NCBI RefSeq assembly: GCF_000143415.4
Contig: NW_003314306.1
Span: 463,698 to 527,697 of the forward strand
Direction of reading: 5' to 3'
Origin: Selaginella moellendorffii
Lineage: Eukaryota > Streptophyta > Lycopodiopsida > Selaginellales > Selaginellaceae
Length of the DNA: 64,000 nucleotides
Shown here piece by piece: positions 42,880 to 54,357 of the stretch (the first letter of the stretch is position 1; every line of letters begins with the position of its first letter). The notes beneath the pieces are model-generated. The model did not search any database and was not told where the DNA came from. It saw only the letters and a list, made by a program, of their open reading frames with translations. Made by a program: the position numbers and the translations under genes.

Positions 42880-43469
42880 ATGGCAGGGAGGGGGGGCAAA
42901 GCGCAGGAAGGCGGCAAGCGCAAGCGCGGAATGTTTAGCAAAGAATGTAAGCATGGAATTTCTCATCTCTTTCGGTTTCTTTGGATCGATCGATCGCTCG
43001 CGCTTTTGCAGTGAGGCTCATGATGTATGGATTTGGAGACGATATTTGTGTAAGCTCGCTTTCTTGTTCTAGTTTCTCTCTAAGCTCGTCTTAAAAGACT
43101 CCTACAGCCTCTTCAAGAATCGGTAGCTCTTATGGAGGACATGATGATCGAATATATCACTGATATGGTGTGCTTCGTTTTTTTCTTCTTACCTTTGCTA
43201 ACTAGAATTTTTTCCAGGTTCACAAGGCTCAAGAAGTATCCTCGAAGAGAGGAAAGCTCACAACAGAAGACGTGATGTTTCTCGTCCGCAAGGTAACGAT
43301 TTAATCTTTGTTTAGCGAAATGGTCATCGAGCTTCTATTATTCCAGGACATCCGCAAGTATGCCCGTGTGAAAGAGCTCTTGTCCATGAACGAGGAACTA
43401 AAACGTGCCAGGAAAGTTCTAAACGAGGACCTGGACGAGCAAAAGCTTGCCGCGCTAGAAACCCAGTGA
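42880..43469 (+). CDS. TAF13: TFIID subunit 13 (TAF13), 120 aa, 5 exons
   Basis: A histone-fold subunit of the general transcription factor TFIID; it pairs with TAF11. Exons 42880-42946, 43012-43049, 43108-43167, 43218-43292 and 43347-43469 total 363 nt. The protein begins MAGRGGKAQEGGKRKRGMFS. It then follows the family closely: ELRLMMYGFGDD, LQESVALMEDMMIEYITDMV, HKAQEVSSKRGKLTTEDVMF, LVRKDIRKYARVKELLSMNE and ELKRARK. Length is normal for plant TAF13. Introns are 51-65 nt. The ATG precedes the conserved basic segment, and no upstream in-frame ATG fits in the 52-bp gap. Confidence 0.95.
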
Positions 43470-43955
43470 AGAAGGCGACGCTAGCTCGTCGACAAGTAGC
43501 AGTAATTTATGCGGTAAGTAGCATACGTCCAGCGAAGAAGACAGTGACAAAAGTAAAAGCAATTCAAGCTTGACATAGATAGGTAGATGAATCCGGGTGA
43601 TTCATACAGACGGGGATATAGATTGGTCGACCGATCCGGATGGTTGGTTCATACAGGTGTTCAAAAAGATCACTCCTTTTGGTCATCTTCGTGGGAAGCA
43701 GTAGGGATGGCCAGGTTATGACAGGAATCTGTCATTACAGCACGGTGGAGGAGATGCCACCATTCGAATCCGTGCTTCGGATATCCTTCAAGACAAAAAG
43801 AGCCGACACGAGTTTCACGGAAAACTCGTACTGAGAGTCCGAGGCGGCGTCTTTCGTGTGAGAGGCAAGGCAACTTATAAGTAGCAGCAGCAGCAGCAGC
43901 AGAAAGCAGCAGCAGCGGTTTCATTCTTCTTTCGCTTGTGTGTGACTTCTTTGTC
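43470..43955. other. Spacer with an AGC microsatellite
   Basis: About 485 bp between TAF13 and the next + strand gene. AGCAGCAGC runs with one interruption lie at about 43882-43917, close upstream of the next ATG and probably in its 5' UTR. GTGCGAGAGGCAAG-like leader sequence surrounds it. No other gene is seen. Confidence 0.5.
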
Positions 43956-44492
43956 ATGGCGGCAGGACTGAAAAGCAGCAGCGTTCCGTTTCACGCTCTG
44001 GGTGTGAATTCCAGCGCCAAAAAGGCAGCTCCGTCGAGCAAAGGTGTCAGAGCATACAGGGACTCGAAGTATGAAGCCAAAGGTTCTCAAGCTCTCGCTC
44101 TCCCGAATGGAGTGCACAGCATGAAGTCCGACAGAAGCTCTCGGGGGAATCACTTTCAAGCTCTCGAGACATCTCCCAGTGGCACGCAAGCTATCCAACA
44201 CTCTCGCAGCGATTCCCAAGTTCTCGACTTGATCAACTCCACAGCAGCGAGCTCTCGTCCTTGGTGGAGTCCACTTTTCGATTTCTCCAGAGAGGTCTAC
44301 GACTTGGATGCTTCTACTGACGAGATTGGCGATGAGATTCAAGCAGGGAAAGCTCCGAGCCGGGAAGTTCCGCTAGAACCAGAAGAGAAATTCAAGCTGC
44401 TAAGATCTCAGCTCCGGGAATCTGAGAGCTGGCACGACACCATGTATCACTCGGCCATAGCTTCACGCCTCGCAACTAGAGCTCGAGATTGA
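43956..44492 (+). CDS. Conserved small plant protein of unknown function (178 aa)
   Basis: Single exon starting MAAGLKSSSVPFHALGVNSS. The N-terminal half is Ser/Lys-rich and looks disordered. The middle has a Trp pair (SSRPWWSPLFDFSREVYDLD). The C-terminus EEKFKLLRSQLRESESWHDT with MYHSAIASRLATRARD resembles the conserved end of a family of uncharacterised plant proteins (from memory; not verified). No signal peptide or membrane segment. An in-frame ATG 18 bp upstream (MCDFFVM) is possible; 43956 is preferred because AAG-rich MAAG fits the coding pattern and has a better context. Convergent with the BTB/MATH gene, 136 bp between stops. Confidence 0.65.
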   Translation: MAAGLKSSSVPFHALGVNSSAKKAAPSSKGVRAYRDSKYEAKGSQALALPNGVHSMKSDRSSRGNHFQALETSPSGTQAIQHSRSDSQVLDLINSTAASSRPWWSPLFDFSREVYDLDASTDEIGDEIQAGKAPSREVPLEPEEKFKLLRSQLRESESWHDTMYHSAIASRLATRARD

Positions 44493-44628
44493 GCTCGAGA
44501 TTGGTAGATAAAATCGATCGCATTCTTTGTTTTAATTCTTTTGCAAGTGTACATACACGATGATGAATACTACAACATATCGCCTTTGGGCGTTTACAAA
44601 TGTGTGTGTGTTCGTTGCGTTGTTTTTG

Positions 44629-46352
44629 CTATGGCTGCTTTACTCTCACTCTCCTTCCAGTACCGTCGGTTCCATCCGCCAAGTGTGTCCATACGGACCT
44701 TCGTTTAGATCCGGGCCTTAGTTCGTCGTCGTCGCCTCCTTCCACTCCAGCCACCGTTCTTAGCAATTCCGATTGCAATGACGGGCAGCTCTCCTTCAAG
44801 TAGTCGAAGCCATCGCTTTGGATCACGGCTAGAAAGACGAAACGAAAAGAAACTTCAGTCGAAGAAGAGAAACAAAATGGAGATATCAAACCTGCCAAGT
44901 TGGAAGCGGCAAACTTGAGGCAAACTCTCTTGAGTTGCGTCGCATGGTGCTGCTCCGCTAGAGCTAGTGTCGTCGCCACTGTGTCTATGCTCACGTCCTC
45001 GCAGAGCTTTGCCTCGCAAACTATCCTCAGCCGGTCCAGTCCATAGCGATCAGCCGCGGCGAGCAAATGTTGAGCCATCATCGTGGAGGCCAAAGATGTT
45101 GACGAGTAAGAGCTCGAGGACAGCACCTCACTCGCATCTGGAAGCGCATCCCTGTATATAAAGTAAAGCATTGCCTGGAGAAACAAAAACGCTGTCAATC
45201 AGTTCGAGGCTTAGAATCGCTTACATACCTCGAAAACCGGAGCCTTGATATCTTCCAGTTGTAACAACTTAACGTTGGAGTCACTGAGAGGCCCGTTGAG
45301 TTGCGCTCGAAAAACGGGAGATCGAGCCGCCAGGACCATCTTGTGCGCGTGGAACACCTCTCCGTCCACCTCAAAAGTAATGTCCGATCCCTCTCCAGAC
45401 TCCAAAAGTGCTCCAAAGTGGCGGCCAATGTCCGACTCTGGCACTGGCAGACTTTGCTGACGCAAAGCCTGCATTGACGAGACAACCACGCCAACAGTGC
45501 AGGTGATGGAAAGGCTATCATCTTTCAGATAATCCGAGGTCTCTAGCACCGCGCGGCGAAAGAAACGTTTATAGCCCCTGTAAGTCGAGAAAGCTTGACT
45601 GAGTTAGAAATGTCGAGATGGGGATAAAAGAAAATTGAAAATCCTTGAGCTGGAATGCAAGAGAGTATATTTCATGCCGGCCTTGTCAAAGACGCTATCC
45701 ATTCCAACTTGGAGCTGGAAAATTCCCGTTGATCAATACGTGCTAAGCAAGTGACTAATGCACAGACCCCGAGGAAAACGCAAGCAGTCGTCTACTGAAA
45801 ACTCAAGTCACGCTACAATCGGCATAAAGTGCGCACAAAGCATAGAATCCAGACCCGACTGTCACAAGGAAGAAAACCAGCTAGCTAGCAAACCAAAGAT
45901 CACAAGGAAGAAAACCAAAGCAAAAGCGAAAGAATTACGTACCACATACTCCCTCGATACTTGAGAGTGTAAGGACCACTCTCAAGCGATCGATCAAAGT
46001 GGCTGTGAACCTTGTGCTTGTCTTTGCCACTCTGATCCAAGAGCGTCAGCTCAAACAGCGCTCTCACGTCCGTGCCTTCGCTCGCGAGAGCTATAAACAC
46101 CGAGACGTAGAGGGAGCTATCCTCCGTGTTCTTGCCGTCTGGATAGAAGTAGACCGCCCACTGGTAATTCCCCACCGAGAAGGTGTTGCTAGAGATGTAC
46201 TTGCCGACGCCCATCCCCTTGGCAAGGGAGTAGCCATTGATGGTGAAGTGATGCGAGCCATTCACAGTCTCGGTCACGGAGCGTGATCGCGAGGACGCGG
46301 CGATGGATGGATTGGCCGCGGCAGTGGCTCCCTCCTCCGGATCTCGTGCCAT
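44629..46352 (-). CDS. BTB/POZ and MATH domain protein, BPM type (413 aa, 4 exons)
   Basis: A substrate adaptor for CULLIN3 ubiquitin ligases. Exons 45943-46352, 45229-45577, 44892-45174 and 44629-44828 total 1,242 nt. The MATH domain (about residues 25-155) shows [40 protein letters not shown] and the [20 protein letters not shown] strand. The BTB domain (about 190-310) shows [32 protein letters not shown] and [14 protein letters not shown]-terminal helical (BACK-like) part contains [20 protein letters not shown] and a [19 protein letters not shown] segment. In Arabidopsis, BPMs bind ERF/AP2 and homeobox factors through MATH and CUL3 through BTB. Length and order are normal. The start [20 protein letters not shown] follows a GC-rich leader. 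A telo-box-like TAAACCCTA lies near 46400. Confidence 0.95.
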
Positions 46353-46530
46353 GGACGAGAAATTTCACCCCCGGATTCTTCACAACCGCATGAAGGCACT
46401 AAACCCTAGAGTACCTCGATCGATCGATCGCCTGCCTCGCGCGTGCTAGAATTCCAGGCGCGCACGAGCATCCCTAGAAACGCGAGCCCTCGCGCGCACG
46501 CACGCGTTTCTTGCGCCGCCGTGCGTACGC
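46353..46530. promoter_or_regulatory. GC-rich 5' flank of the BTB/MATH gene
   Basis: This short stretch has CpG-rich palindromic runs (CGATCGATCGATCG, GCGCGC, CACGCACGCACGCG) and ends abruptly where strongly AT-rich sequence begins. The BTB/MATH gene's upstream control must lie here or in the AT-rich tract. Confidence 0.4.
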
Positions 46531-48140
46531 CCTAAAAGACAGAGAGACCATTAAATTAGTTAATTTAATTGTAATGTGATTAGATTTTATAAATTCTAAC
46601 GTAACAGTTTAACTTAATGGTAATTTGTTCAGACGAGAAATTACCATTAAATTAGCTTAATGATAAAATTAGCATTTTCTTTGTATTTTTCCTTAAAATC
46701 CTAATGTTACACTTTTCTAGCATTAAAAGTAAGACTTTTCTTTAGGGCTTTAGCACACATGTGGTAGAGTTCCCTATTTAATTTCTTCCTTATCTCAGAC
46801 TGTGCAAAATGATGCTAAGATCAAAAAGAGCATGATCTTGCCAATGTGCCAATCAATCAATTGCTAAGCTCTCAAGCTGTGCAATCAATCAATCTATGTG
46901 CTACTAGAGTTTTGAGGGATTGATAATTAATCAATTGCACTCAATCGTTACAATCACTAGTTTAAGGGGAAAGAGATAGAGTATGTTATATGTGGTATTA
47001 GAGTAAATGGCATGGGTTCAATTTCTATTATTTAATGGCTACTTAAAAATATAATATACTTCTAAGTAAAGTATATTCCTACTCCTAAATTTGAAATCAT
47101 ACATATGAGGCATCGATACATATGCCTTTCCTATTATGGAGCATCTATGGATAAAGTTAAGAAATATACTCTAAAATTTGAAATTATATATATTGAGTAT
47201 CCATACATATGTCTTTTCTCTTTTGGAGCATCCATAAATGGAGGTAGGACTATAGTATAGGTAAATTATTAGTTGACTCACTTGAAATAACTAATCTATA
47301 CAATGGAAGGATTAATAAATTTAGTGTGGAAATGACCCCTATCTTAGTAGGGGTTATTAATTAATAATATACCTCTTACAATATAAAGGTTATATTAGAT
47401 AATTTATAAAATAACTAGTCTATACAATAGAAGGATTGATAGATTCCCTTTGGCTCAATAGTGGTTATTAATCACTATCCATAGCTCAATATCAAAAGCT
47501 TAGTTATGTGGATAGTTTATAAATTTGAGAAATTATGGATTTTTCTTTTATCGTTAGAGAATTTTAGAAAGTCCCAAATCTATGTTGGTATGTTAGGATT
47601 GCATTAGATGTGGCAATGGATACCTATAGTGCCCATTAGATTTTAAGGAATATCCTTCAAGTTTTTTATAAGGATCTGTAGGAATATTTGATTTCATGTG
47701 CATAATATACATTTTTATTTATAGAATATTCAATTTCACATATAAAATATTCTTTTAAAACTAATATGTGATGCCACATGGAATGTTTTACATGCAATAT
47801 GAACTTTTTTCACATAGCACCAATTTACAAATAATATGCTATAGAGTGTGGCTAGTGTTCTCTTTGATGGAGCAAGTGGCAGTACAATTTTAGAGGTCAG
47901 GCAAAACCAATAGGCCATAGTAGCTATCAAATGGAGTTTCTATGGATGCTCATGGCATAGATGGCATGGATATTATTGCATAGTGCCTAATCTACATCCT
48001 AGGCAAATGTGTGAGAGAGTATAGAGAGGAGGGGAATTGCAAGTGTGGCTTCTAGAGCACCATCTGTTTTTTTTCTTTATATCTTTGAGGATATATTATA
48101 TATCTATTCAAGAGAGGGAACTTTGTGATGGGAATTTTCC
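46531..48140. other. AT-rich non-coding tract
   Basis: Marked change to AT-rich sequence with no convincing ORF. Two diverged copies of a short unit, AAATTTGAAAT followed by GAG-CATC-ATACATATG and TTTTGGAGCATC, occur at about 47085-47160 and 47170-47240. A second pair around TAGTCTATACAATAGAAGGATTG occurs at about 47290 and 47410. The pattern looks like decayed repeats; no known element was assigned. Confidence 0.5.
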
Positions 48141-48149
48141 TATGGTCTA

Positions 48150-49080
48150 CTTCTTCACTATGTGACTGCATCTTTGGTCATTACATTAGAGGATTGCTCC
48201 TTTTCCTTCCACCATCCAAGACTTTAGGACAACATTTTGGAACACTGTGGCCTTACACGAGCCTCATGGTCACTCTCCCCACTTTCCTCCTTTGGGTGCT
48301 TTAGCCATGGGGCTAGAGTGAGGTTCCGTTGAGCCACACTAGGTATCAAAATAAGTAATGCCACCCACGCTTGAACTGGGAGCATTGATTATTTAATCTC
48401 CTAGGAGGAATTAGAGTTAGCTCTTGAACACTCACTAAACTACCTTATTTGTTAGCACGTATTCACTCTAACCTTGGACTTCCCAATGGTTATTTCATCA
48501 CCCAACACTTGGGTACAACCTTCCTGGGCCAAATTAGCCTTTCCTAGCCAAACTAGCTCCATTAGGGTCTAACCCCCATACTCTCCCTACTATACCCCAT
48601 CTAAGGGACGATTGTTTTGGGCTTTCATCCAACAACCTGTATTAGTATTCGGACTTGAACTTAGACTTGGACTTGGACTCAGACTCAAACTTGGTCTCGG
48701 TCCCGGTTTTGGACTCGGACTTAGTCTCGGTCTCAGTCTCAGTTCCATCTCGAATTCCATTTCAGACTCCATTTTGGGTCCATCTCAGGTTTCATCTCGG
48801 GTCCATCTCAGACTTCAGCTCATGTCCATCTCAAACTCCATCTCAAATCCATCTCAGACTCTATCTCGAACTCCATCTCGGGTCTATCTTGAACTCCATT
48901 TTAGACTCTTCCATGTGTCATGTGTTGGTCCTTTTGTGTCCCCTTTTCTAGAGACTCATTTGTTTCTCATTTCATGCTCTATCCTCAAGCATTTTATTGA
49001 GAGGTCCACTCTTGCTCTTGACCGTTCGAGTCGGAGCTTTTTAATCCAAGTATGTTACACTTTTTTGGCTTCTGCCTCAG
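48150..49080. repeat. Long dispersed duplication, copy A (with copy B at about 53590-54350)
   Basis: Long collinear similarity with 53590-54350 in the same orientation. Shared segments include ATGACTGCATCTTT or TGTGACTGCATCTTT, GGAACACTGTGG vs GGAACATTATAG, CTCTCCCCAC, GCTAGAGTGAGGTTC, and TCCATCTCAGACTCCATCTC arrays, then GTCATGTGTTGGTCCT and TTCATGCTC. The low-complexity part (about 48640-48920) is a degenerate CTCGGACTTGGACT/TCCATCTCAGAC repeat. The long ORF across it is a by-product. Probably parts of an old retroelement family. Confidence 0.75.
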
Positions 49081-49169
49081 CCACTAACATATGGCACCCT
49101 TTTGGCTCCACTTTGGGGCTTAGGGATTTGTGTTTCACAACTTCACCACCCATAAATAAAATTTGATGT

Positions 49170-51508
49170 CCTCGTTGAACAATAAACCATTTTATAAAGT
49201 AACACCAGCATATATTACCCTTTTCATCTTTGGCACCTAGCTAATATTTATCAATAGTCTGACACTGAAGGCTCACCATACCTTGTCCATCCTCTAAGGA
49301 GTATAATCTCTCCAATTTAGAAACTCATTAAACCATTTATAGTAGTCCTTCTCTTTTTGTTTATTTAGTTCATGCTAAACGTGTTAGAGATACTGTCTCT
49401 ATTTTAATTTGAATACTCATTCAGGAATAGCCTCAACCTCTACCAACATAACTTTTGCACTTTGGAACTTTTAATTTTGACTTTTCAAATTTAATTCTCT
49501 AGGTGTCTCTAACACCTGACATTGCATGTGTTGTGCAAACTCAGCTTCCCTATCTTAAAAAGTTCTTTATTTGAGGGCACCATCATCCTCTAATCTATTT
49601 GGTGCCACTTTATGCACTAAGTTTCATTTTTCTATAATTTGTGTTAAAGTTGTCCACGGCCCTATCATTTGGCTACCTTGCCCTCCTTCCCTTAGAGCTT
49701 TTGCTTCGCTAAATTGGAGTATTTAGGAATCCATTCTTGGAAATATATTTCCTTTTCCACAATCTATTAGCACTAAACACATGAGTGTTCCTTGCCTAAC
49801 CTTTCCATTTAGATTCCTTCTAATGATTTCTATAGCCCATTCTTATCCCTTAGTTTTCTACTCTTATCCTTTGATTGTTGCACCAAGCAACATAGGATCA
49901 CTCCCTCCATCCTCGAGGTATCTTTTTAGTTCCATAGCAAATATTTTGTTTTGCCAAGTCCAAATGGTGTTCACCCCTAATAAATCTCTTTAGCATTTTC
50001 TGTTGTGGGCTCTATCCACAGCCCTACTTTGTGACCATCCCATGGATCTCTCCTAAAAACACATTTCTTTGGACTCACTATGCCATTGCATTGACATAAC
50101 TCATTTCCCTTTGGTATTCTTCCCACTTGGTCACTTTGACTAAACCATACCATTATTAACAGTTCAAATAAACACTTTAAACTAAGAACTTTATTCCTTA
50201 ACCTCACAAAGACATTATCCTTGCTCACCTAGTGATTTAGCCTTGACACCTTAACAGATTTACTAATCGGTACTAAGTCTTTCAGACTTTTAACTTGTTG
50301 ACCATGACCCTGGGGGCATCCCCACACTTGGCAGTGCACCCAAGTTAGCCCTTCCGACCAAGGGTCCATAGCAACTAAGATTGAATGTCCCCATCTCATT
50401 CACCACGTCCTTGGTGCCACTTGCACCAAAGTTGTTCAAGTTAGATATATTGAGCTTTCACATTAAGCAATCTAGCCGTATTACGACTCCAGGGCATCCC
50501 CTATTTGGCGGTGTGCCCAAGCCAATCTCCTTACTGAGAGTCTATAACCACCAAAAAATGAATGTCCTTATATTCCAACCCATCACTATGCCCTAGTGCA
50601 TTAGGACTTGAACCCAAGCACTAAAGGGTTGGGACTCAAACCCAACCTCCATATATGCATTTATAGACGGCATCACCCAAGATGCCTAGCATGACTCCCC
50701 ACACTAGTGCACTAATTTATACTTAAAGTGCATTACAAATCACAGCTTAGGAACTTAGTTTCTCCGTATTGCTAAATCTTTTCACTTAATAAGTTTGTGA
50801 TCATGCATAGATTCCTCTATGTTTGGCCCTATGGGCTACCCCTTTTGAAGTTAATACCATCAACTAAGGTATTTGTTCCCTCGAATTGCCAATATCGCTT
50901 AGCAAGTCATCTGACCACCGTAATATGGTTCATGCATAAGTGTGAAAGTCCTTAACCATCAATTTTCATTCAAAGTTATCCCTTTGAACACTCAGGAATT
51001 ACTTCCCCAATCTTAGTAGCCTTGCATTATAGCAAGTTTCAAGACCACGCTTCTACTGTGCCACTCCAATTTCACGTGTTCTATGAACCATTTACACTTC
51101 GTTTTTTAGGTACTAAGCTACCTAGAATTGTCTATGGGAACCTTGAAGGAACTCTATCCTTTAGCTTGTTAATGTTTCTCCTTTCACAAACTTTCTAATT
51201 GCCATATAATCTAACATGGACAATTTCGCCAATTATAACATACTTGAGCACCCATTTGATTCTTCATTCCCAACTCACATAACCACCTTTAGTTATGCCC
51301 TTCGATTTTTATAGTTCAGTTTTATCCCTTTATTACTTACTTTTTGGCCTCATACATTTCCTTCAGTTATTCTCCTCTAAACTAGAAGGATAGTTTTGCA
51401 TTTTCTACCATGCTTTAGCAAATCTTCTTAAGGATGAATCTACCTAATAGCTTAGGGAGTGGTTCCTCAATTCGGGTATGCTCACCTTGTAATTTCACAC
51501 ACTGGGAT
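49170..51508. other. AT-rich repeat-derived sequence without genes
   Basis: No coding region is supported. Two related ~200-bp segments at about 50295-50400 and 50485-50580 share GGGCATCCCC, TTGGC-GTG-GCCCAAG and AATGTCC landmarks. Other parts show nothing I can name. Confidence 0.4.
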
Positions 51509-51513
51509 TAATG

Positions 51514-52048
51514 TGTAAGCAACCAAAAGGAACAATTCAAGAGACAATCTATAGAAGTTTAAATATAGAGGGAAAGGGCCCATGAATAAGAGTGCACCCC
51601 CTTTTCCAATCGGTTAAGGGTCTTGGGATATTTGGGGTTAAGCATCCTTGGGTTTGAATAGTACTGGGTTGGGTGACTTCTCAGGAAGTCTAAATTCAGG
51701 AGTTTATATTTGGTATTAGAGGGGTCTCGGACTCTGTTGGTTGGCTAAGGGAATCACACCATATATTAATTGACATCTAGCAGGTCCAATTTACTCCTAC
51801 TGGGCTCGACTCGGGGGGTAGAGTGTCAAGAGAGCGAGGCTCTCAAGAAAGTTGCGGTTCTCAACTTCTGTTCACGAGGGCATGAACTTGTAGGGAAGCA
51901 TGGTGGGTTGTAAGCAACAAAAGGGAACAATTTGCACCCCTTTTTCCAATCGGTTAAGAGTTTTGGGATATTTAGGGTTAAGCGTCCTTGAGTTTGAATA
52001 ATACTGCGCTGGGTGACCTCCTGAGAAGTCCAAATTTAGGAGCTTACA
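51514..52048 (+). mobile_element. Cassandra-type TRIM retrotransposon, complete, with 5S-like LTRs
   Basis: A 535-bp non-coding LTR element flanked by a perfect 5-bp target duplication, TAATG (51509-51513 and 52049-52053). The 5' LTR is 51514-51708 and the 3' LTR is 51909-52048. They begin TGTAAGC, and the 3' one ends GCTTACA. A primer-binding site, TGGTATTAGAGG (51711-51722), like that for initiator Met-tRNA, follows the 5' LTR. A purine-rich tract precedes the 3' LTR. Each LTR carries a 5S-rRNA-like segment with GGTTAAGCGTCCTTGAG (box A region) and GGTGACCTCCTGAGAAGTCC (box C region), the hallmark of Cassandra elements. The 3' LTR has lost about 55-70 bp from its left half. No protein is encoded, so movement depends on other retrotransposons. 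Confidence 0.9.
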
Positions 52049-52053
52049 TAATG

Positions 52054-53425
52054 TTGCTACTTATGGGCCTTTATATGCTTATCACTAGCCTTGATCCCTT
52101 TTTGGGTTTGTCCAATTCGGATATATAAACTTCTCCCATCTTTCCAACTTTAAACATTTGGATAGCATTTATTATCCATCATTTGCTAAGGATTTAGTCC
52201 CTTAGGCCTTATCTACTGCCCTCATAACATTAAACACCACTTCCTAGTATTTTAGAATGTTTGAATGTCCCAATGATAGCCTTCTTTAATAATGAGCATT
52301 CCCTTTACGATATTGATTAATTATATTGCAATATAAATAATTTATCCCTCATAAAGGTATATTTAACTTTCTTATCCCAATAAGAAGTTTTGGGTAGTTA
52401 CCTTCTACCAATTTAATCAATTATTTTGCACCTTTTACTTAGTTGCTTAATAGTTGTCAAGTCCTATAACTCATTGTTGTTGCCTCCACACCTTTATCAT
52501 TATTTGAGTCACCACACTCCAATTATATGCCCTCCAATTTAGGCTATACCATTTCCATTTCCATTAGAATTTCTTTGGGAAGGGGTTCTCATGAATCTGC
52601 CAACTTGACCTCAAGGCATCATGCCTTGGCACATTTTGTGTCTCTACACTATCGGCTCCACGAGCCTAACTTTATGACACTTCTTACTTATGTTTAGATC
52701 TTTGCTAAAACAAATATAGTTGTTTCTCATGCCAATTATTTGTTAGCACTGCATTATAGAGTTTACACACAACTTTGTGTTAAAGTTATTTTTTTTTGGA
52801 AACACCTTTCCCACGGCTTTAGTATGGCACATTTTGCCATCAATAAGATACCCACTACTATTATACTTGGATCTTATGATCCTCCCCATCCTTCGTGAGG
52901 CACAATACATCTCAGTCCAAATGTTTTTACCAATCCCTTAGAACCATTCCTTAACTCTACTTGAGTTATTCAGCTTTTTGCACTTTGTTAATCCGATAAC
53001 TCGTAAGCTTCTACTTTTGAGATGCCAACTTACTGGAATACAACTTTTTGTATTCATGTCCTACTCATAAGGACCTTCACTGTAAGTGTTACTCCAACAC
53101 TTAATTATTTTCCATTTCCTGTGGGCTACCTTTGCCTCTTAGAACTATCTGTTTATATGATGAAAATACTAATTCATCCTCTAAACACACCCCCAACTCT
53201 TTAGGTTTGTTCCAGCATTTATAAAAGGTAGCCCTGGCTACCATTTCAAAGACTTGTGTTCTTATATGTATTCAGTCATTAATTCTGGTCTCAAATTCAT
53301 TAGCCTCAACTATATATGGATAATTTTATGACTCCTTTATTGTTTTGGAGTTTTTATCTTTCTCGTGATCCTAATTATAGTTGTTTACCACAACTATATT
53401 AGCTAGTTTACTAAATTAAATGCTC
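52054..53425. other. AT-rich sequence without recognised genes
   Basis: No supported coding region. Short low-complexity stretches and stop-rich frames only. Probably decayed repeat DNA. Confidence 0.4.
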
Positions 53426-53429
53426 ATCT

Positions 53430-53610
53430 AGATCACATCCTCAACATTCTTAGGATGCCCACAGACATAGAGAATAACCTTCCCCAATATCCCTTTTTCG
53501 GTCCTCACTAAATCCCTTTCTATCCATGGTTGTGTTTGTCAACACTGCCACTGGATCAAGGCCCATAGGCCTAACCACTAAGTCCTCTTGTTCTCTGGAA
53601 CTTCCTCACC
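53430..53610. repeat. Arm of a long inverted repeat (partner about 57790-57970)
   Basis: Reverse-complement similarity to about 57790-57970. Shared pieces include ATGCCCACAGA, GAATAACCTTCC, AACA-TGCCACT, GGCCCATAGG-C-AACCACTAAG and TTGTTCTCTGG. The arms flank a 4.2-kb interval that contains the rearranged Cassandra copy and the lectin gene. Confidence 0.75.
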
Positions 53611-54350
53611 ATATGACTGCATCTTTTGTCACTACACCAGAGGACTCCTCCTCTTCCTTTCCACCATTCGGGATTTTAAGATAACATTTCGGAACATTAT
53701 AGCTCTACATGGGGTTCATAGGTACTCTCCCCACCTTCTACCTTTAGGTGCTCTAGCCATAGGGCTAGAGTGAGGTTCCATTGAGCCATACCAAGTATCC
53801 AAGTAGGTAGTGCCACCCACATTTGAACTAGGAGTATCGACCATTCGATCTCCCGGGGGGAACTAGAGTCAGCTCTTGAACACTTCACCAAGCTACCCCA
53901 CTTGTCAGTTTCTATTCACTTTAGCATTGAACTTTCTAGTGGTTATCTCATCACCCAGCACCTAGGTACAACCTTCTTGGGCCAAAGGGCCAAATTAGCT
54001 CCACTAGGGTCCAACCCCTACACTCTCCCTATTATACTTTTGGAACCCCTTGTAGCTCCCCAGGGAACGATCACTTTGGGCTTTCACCCATCAGCTTGTA
54101 TTAGTATTCAGACTCAAACTTGAACCTTTAGATTCCATCTCGAACTCCATCTCGGGTCTATCTCAGACTCCATTTCAGACTCCATCTCAGGTCCATGTCA
54201 GACTCCATCTCAGGTCCATGTCAGACTCCATCTTGGACTCTTCCACATGTCATGTGTTGGTCCTCTTATGTCCCCTTTTCTAGAGACTCACTTGTTTCTC
54301 ACTTCATGCTCAGTCCTCAAGCATTTTATCGTTTGGCTTCCGCCTCAGCC
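53590..54350. repeat. Long dispersed duplication, copy B (with copy A at about 48150-49080)
   Basis: Collinear with copy A in the same orientation: CATATGACTGCATCTTTTGT, TCCTTTCCACCATTCGGGAT, GTGCCACCCAC, CTCCCGGGGGGAACTAGAG, a shortened TCCATCTC array (54135-54240) and GTCATGTGTTGGTCCT. Copy B lacks much of the low-complexity expansion seen in copy A and is cut off by the second Cassandra element at 54358. Confidence 0.75.
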
Positions 54351-54357
54351 ACTACCA

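Noticed and set aside
48612-49166. 184-aa Leu/Ser-rich ORF
   Set aside because: It crosses a degenerate CTCGGACT/TCCATCTC array; no start context, domain or codon bias.
51625-51700. A 5S rRNA gene
   Set aside because: Only part of 5S is present and diverged, and it lies inside LTRs with PBS and target duplication, so it belongs to Cassandra elements.
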